Origin: Turnera subulata
Taxonomy: Eukaryota > Streptophyta > Magnoliopsida > Malpighiales > Passifloraceae
Reading direction: 5' to 3'
NCBI GenBank assembly: GCA_028386065.3
Contig: JAKUCV010002842.1
Location: forward strand, 36,027-100,026
DNA length: 64,000 nucleotides
The notes under the pieces were generated by a model. The model was not told the DNA's origin, did not search any database, and saw only the letters and a program-made list of their open reading frames with translations. The position numbers and the translations under genes were made by a program. Within the stretch, counting starts at the first letter, position 1. Each line of letters starts with the position of its first letter. Below, piece by piece: positions 62,211 through 64,000 of the stretch.

Positions 62211-62894
62211 ATGCCTGCTCCCTCATCAATCTTCTTCGTCGAAGGTGCCAACCTTGGCAGGAGAAACCGTCTGGCGTACAGCATGGTCAACGAACGTGCT
62301 GAAGAGCTACCGAACGAGCTCGGCAGGATGCCCCGACTGGTCTTTGTCGACGAGCTCTACTCCTCAAGATTCTTCATCACTCCCATGGAAGAGGTGTTCT
62401 TCCTGGAGGACCATGGAACTCTGAGGACATCCATCTACGGATCGGCAAACTCCGTGATGTTCTTCATCTCCGAAAGGCTACAGGAGTTCAACCTGGAGTC
62501 CACTTGCCAGACTGTGGAGCAAGGTGCATACTACCAACTCTCGATGATAGCTCAGAGCATGCCCAGAATGACTCGGCTACCTCCAACCTGGCCAAAGGCA
62601 CGACTGCTGGTGTGGAACTGTAGAGGAGTTGCAAGGCGTGCTCAAGAATTCTCGCGTACTTTGAGGGACTTGAAGAACCAGTACAAACCGAACATGGTTC
62701 TTCTGACGGAGACACAGTGGCAACCACGGGACGATCACGGTCTCATCCCACTCCGGTTCCCTCAAGCTAACCGGTTCGAGATTCCTGGCCAGAGCGACAG
62801 AGGCGGCATGTGGTTCTCTTGGAGCGATAGGGTCACGGTCAACATCAACAGCGACCCAAACAGCTTCCGTGTCAACGTCGTTCCAAATCGTTAA
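62211..62894 (+). CDS. Antisense gene of the LARD: third copy of the endonuclease-half protein
   Basis: Intact 227-aa frame of exactly the same length as the Copia copies and alignable without gaps; by hand count about 62 of 227 residues differ from the Copia-1 copy (about 73% identity). Conserved parts include FFVEGANLGRRNRLAYSMVN, PRLVFVDELYSSRFF, RLLVWNCRGVARR (catalytic-type Asn136), TLRDLKNQYKPNMVLLTET (Glu167) and GGMWFSWSDRVTVNI. As in the other copies the C-terminal half of the APE fold is missing. GC content is clearly higher than in the Copia copies while the protein is conserved, which suggests selection. It may be an RNA- or DNA-binding accessory protein; that is speculation. Confidence 0.85.
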   Translation: MPAPSSIFFVEGANLGRRNRLAYSMVNERAEELPNELGRMPRLVFVDELYSSRFFITPMEEVFFLEDHGTLRTSIYGSANSVMFFISERLQEFNLESTCQTVEQGAYYQLSMIAQSMPRMTRLPPTWPKARLLVWNCRGVARRAQEFSRTLRDLKNQYKPNMVLLTETQWQPRDDHGLIPLRFPQANRFEIPGQSDRGGMWFSWSDRVTVNINSDPNSFRVNVVPNR

Positions 62895-63194
62895 ATGTAT
62901 TTTTATTTTTATAAAATATCAAAAATCCAAGTAATATTTCCCTTTGTACTTTCAATATTAGCAATATTAATAATATTTGTATTTTCGCTTATTTATGGCA
63001 TCATTACCTCATATGTGTATGTTCTGCGACAGCTGGCGTCCTTCGACTGGATCCATATTGCACTTAACTAAAATGATATAAAGTAATAACCAACTGGAGC
63101 GAACTATGCAAACAAGACAACAAACACAGAAAGACTGCCCAACAAGACCTAACGCCCGCTCCGCTACCAAAATGAGACGCCCCGACCCGTGTTT

Positions 63195-64000
63195 TGTAAC
63201 AGCCCGGGTAAAAATTATATTTTTACCGGACTGTAAAACGTATTGTACAGTAATTTATCATGTAAAATAGTCTTGGAAATTGTTCCAAGGTAAATTATAC
63301 GTCGGAATCCGAAACCGAGCTTTGTTCCACACTCGGGATTTTCTTACGGATTTTATGGGTCGGTTTGAGTTTTTACCGAGTTCGGACGGTACACGGACAG
63401 TACACGGTACAACCATACAGTATTGCACTGTATGCCATGCATGACATGCACAACATTCTCCTGTTCAAACGTGAAGTCCTGCTCCTGCTCGTGAACCAAC
63501 CCGTGAAGATTTCCTGTGGAGCTCGTGAACCATCTGTGCTTGTCATTGCCTGCACTTCACCACCTATAAAAACCCATCACTACACCACCATCAACTCACT
63601 TCTCCTCCTCCTTCCCGCCTTCAAAAACGAACCAACCATCCACCTCAAACCGCCACCACAAAAGACCACCAAGCCGACCACAACGCACCACCATCACCTC
63701 CTCACGCCGCCTGCCACACCACCACCGTTGCACTGCTCGCCAGCCGCCGCTAGCTCGCCTTCCCGCCATTTGCACCGCCGGCTCTTCCGTCCTTCTTTTT
63801 CCTTCGTGTTGTCGCCCACCGCCGCCGTTTGCCGCCCTCCACCTGCTGCCGCCGGCCTCCACAGCAGCACCACACCGCGCGCCGCTCGTCCCCTCCCGTC
63901 CAAGCTCCTCGCCGTCCGCTTGCCGCCCGCTGAAACTTGCAGGTAACAAAGGTTGAAGACGCGACCCGTTTCAGTGGCCGGGTCGCGGGTCGGGTCGGGT
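63195..64000 (+). repeat. Gypsy LTR, plus orientation, cut by the window end
   Basis: Begins TGTAACAGCCCGGGTAAAAA, like the solo LTR at 27829. A TATA box (CCTATAAAAACCC, about 63562-63574) is followed by a CT-rich, GC-rich leader. The window ends in (GGGTC)n-like repeats. It is inserted 22 bp into the minus-oriented LTR of the LARD. Confidence 0.85.

Larger units (their letters stand above)
57666..63194 (-). mobile_element. LARD-like non-autonomous Gypsy (Tekay/Del-like) element carrying two antisense genes
   Basis: Minus-strand order is a 5' LTR of which only 22 bp remain (63194-63173), a candidate primer-binding site next to it (TTTTGGTAGCGGAGCGGGC, 63172-63154), an internal region of 2.4 kb, a polypurine tract (CTTTTTAAGGGGGTAGAA, 60745-60728) and the 3' LTR 60727-57666 (3062 bp, TGTAACAG to TCTCA). 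The bases before the PPT, TTTCGGGGACAAAATT, are typical of Tekay/Del elements as I know them. No gag, protease, RT or integrase remnant is visible; instead two genes lie on the opposite strand (60913-61290 and 62211-62894). The 5' LTR is cut by a plus-oriented LTR of the same family at 63195. Confidence 0.82.

Overview
The window is eudicot nuclear DNA. It has intron-split genes with GT..AG junctions, AT-rich spacers, chloroplast and mitochondrial targeting presequences, and many plant-type transposable elements. I cannot name the species from sequence alone. Seven host genes can be modelled exon by exon: a divergent ubiquitin-eL40 fusion (817-2073, -), a molybdate-anion-transporter-like MFS protein (4152-7200, -), a chloroplast rhodanese of the STR14 type (11008-12436, +), a MYG1/UPF0160 hydrolase (13181-15736, -), an intronless BCS1-like AAA-ATPase of the At2g46620 type (19448-20902, -), an ATAD1/Msp1-like AAA-ATPase (23847-26487, -) and a Yellow Stripe-Like metal-nicotianamine transporter (50105-52853, +). 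From memory, this gene content matches two duplicated Arabidopsis neighbourhoods (At4g27680-27720 and At5g53540-53550), so the window looks like an ancestral block opened up by transposons.

The gene-rich left part (1-26.8 kb) carries small elements between genes: a tRNA-derived SINE (9548-9870), a Stowaway-like MITE (10240-10526), an ORF1-only LINE (about 16.1-18.6 kb), a hAT MITE (18819-19143) and a 65-bp 5'-truncated retroposon (21944-22008).

The middle (26.8-45.6 kb) is a transposon nest inserted between the ATAD1-like and YSL genes. Copia-1 (26786-37412, TSD ATTAT) contains a 4.0-kb Gypsy solo LTR (27829-31824, TSD ATGTT) and an assembly gap. A non-autonomous Helitron (37735-39497) follows. 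Copia-2 (39536-45565, TSD CTATC) comes next; it shares Copia-1's internal region but has different LTRs. Both Copia elements have decayed gag-pol, and each carries on its antisense strand a 684-nt gene (intact in Copia-1, one stop codon in Copia-2) that ends in half of a LINE-type APE endonuclease domain.

The right end (56.5-64 kb) holds Gypsy LTRs of the same family as the solo LTR, mostly in minus orientation. The element at 57666-63194 is a LARD: its internal region lacks gag-pol and instead carries two antisense genes. One is a third copy of the endonuclease-half gene (62211-62894, intact, about 73% identical to the Copia-1 copy). The other encodes a small basic protein (60913-61290). The antisense endonuclease-half gene, with a shared TATA-box core, therefore sits in two unrelated LTR-retrotransposon superfamilies.

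The most unusual signal is a set of micro-hairpin arrays inside these elements: short perfect stems whose sequence changes from hairpin to hairpin while complementarity and a fixed-size loop are kept (NNGAA-like in Copia, RCCRA in the Gypsy LTR). I know of no description of this.
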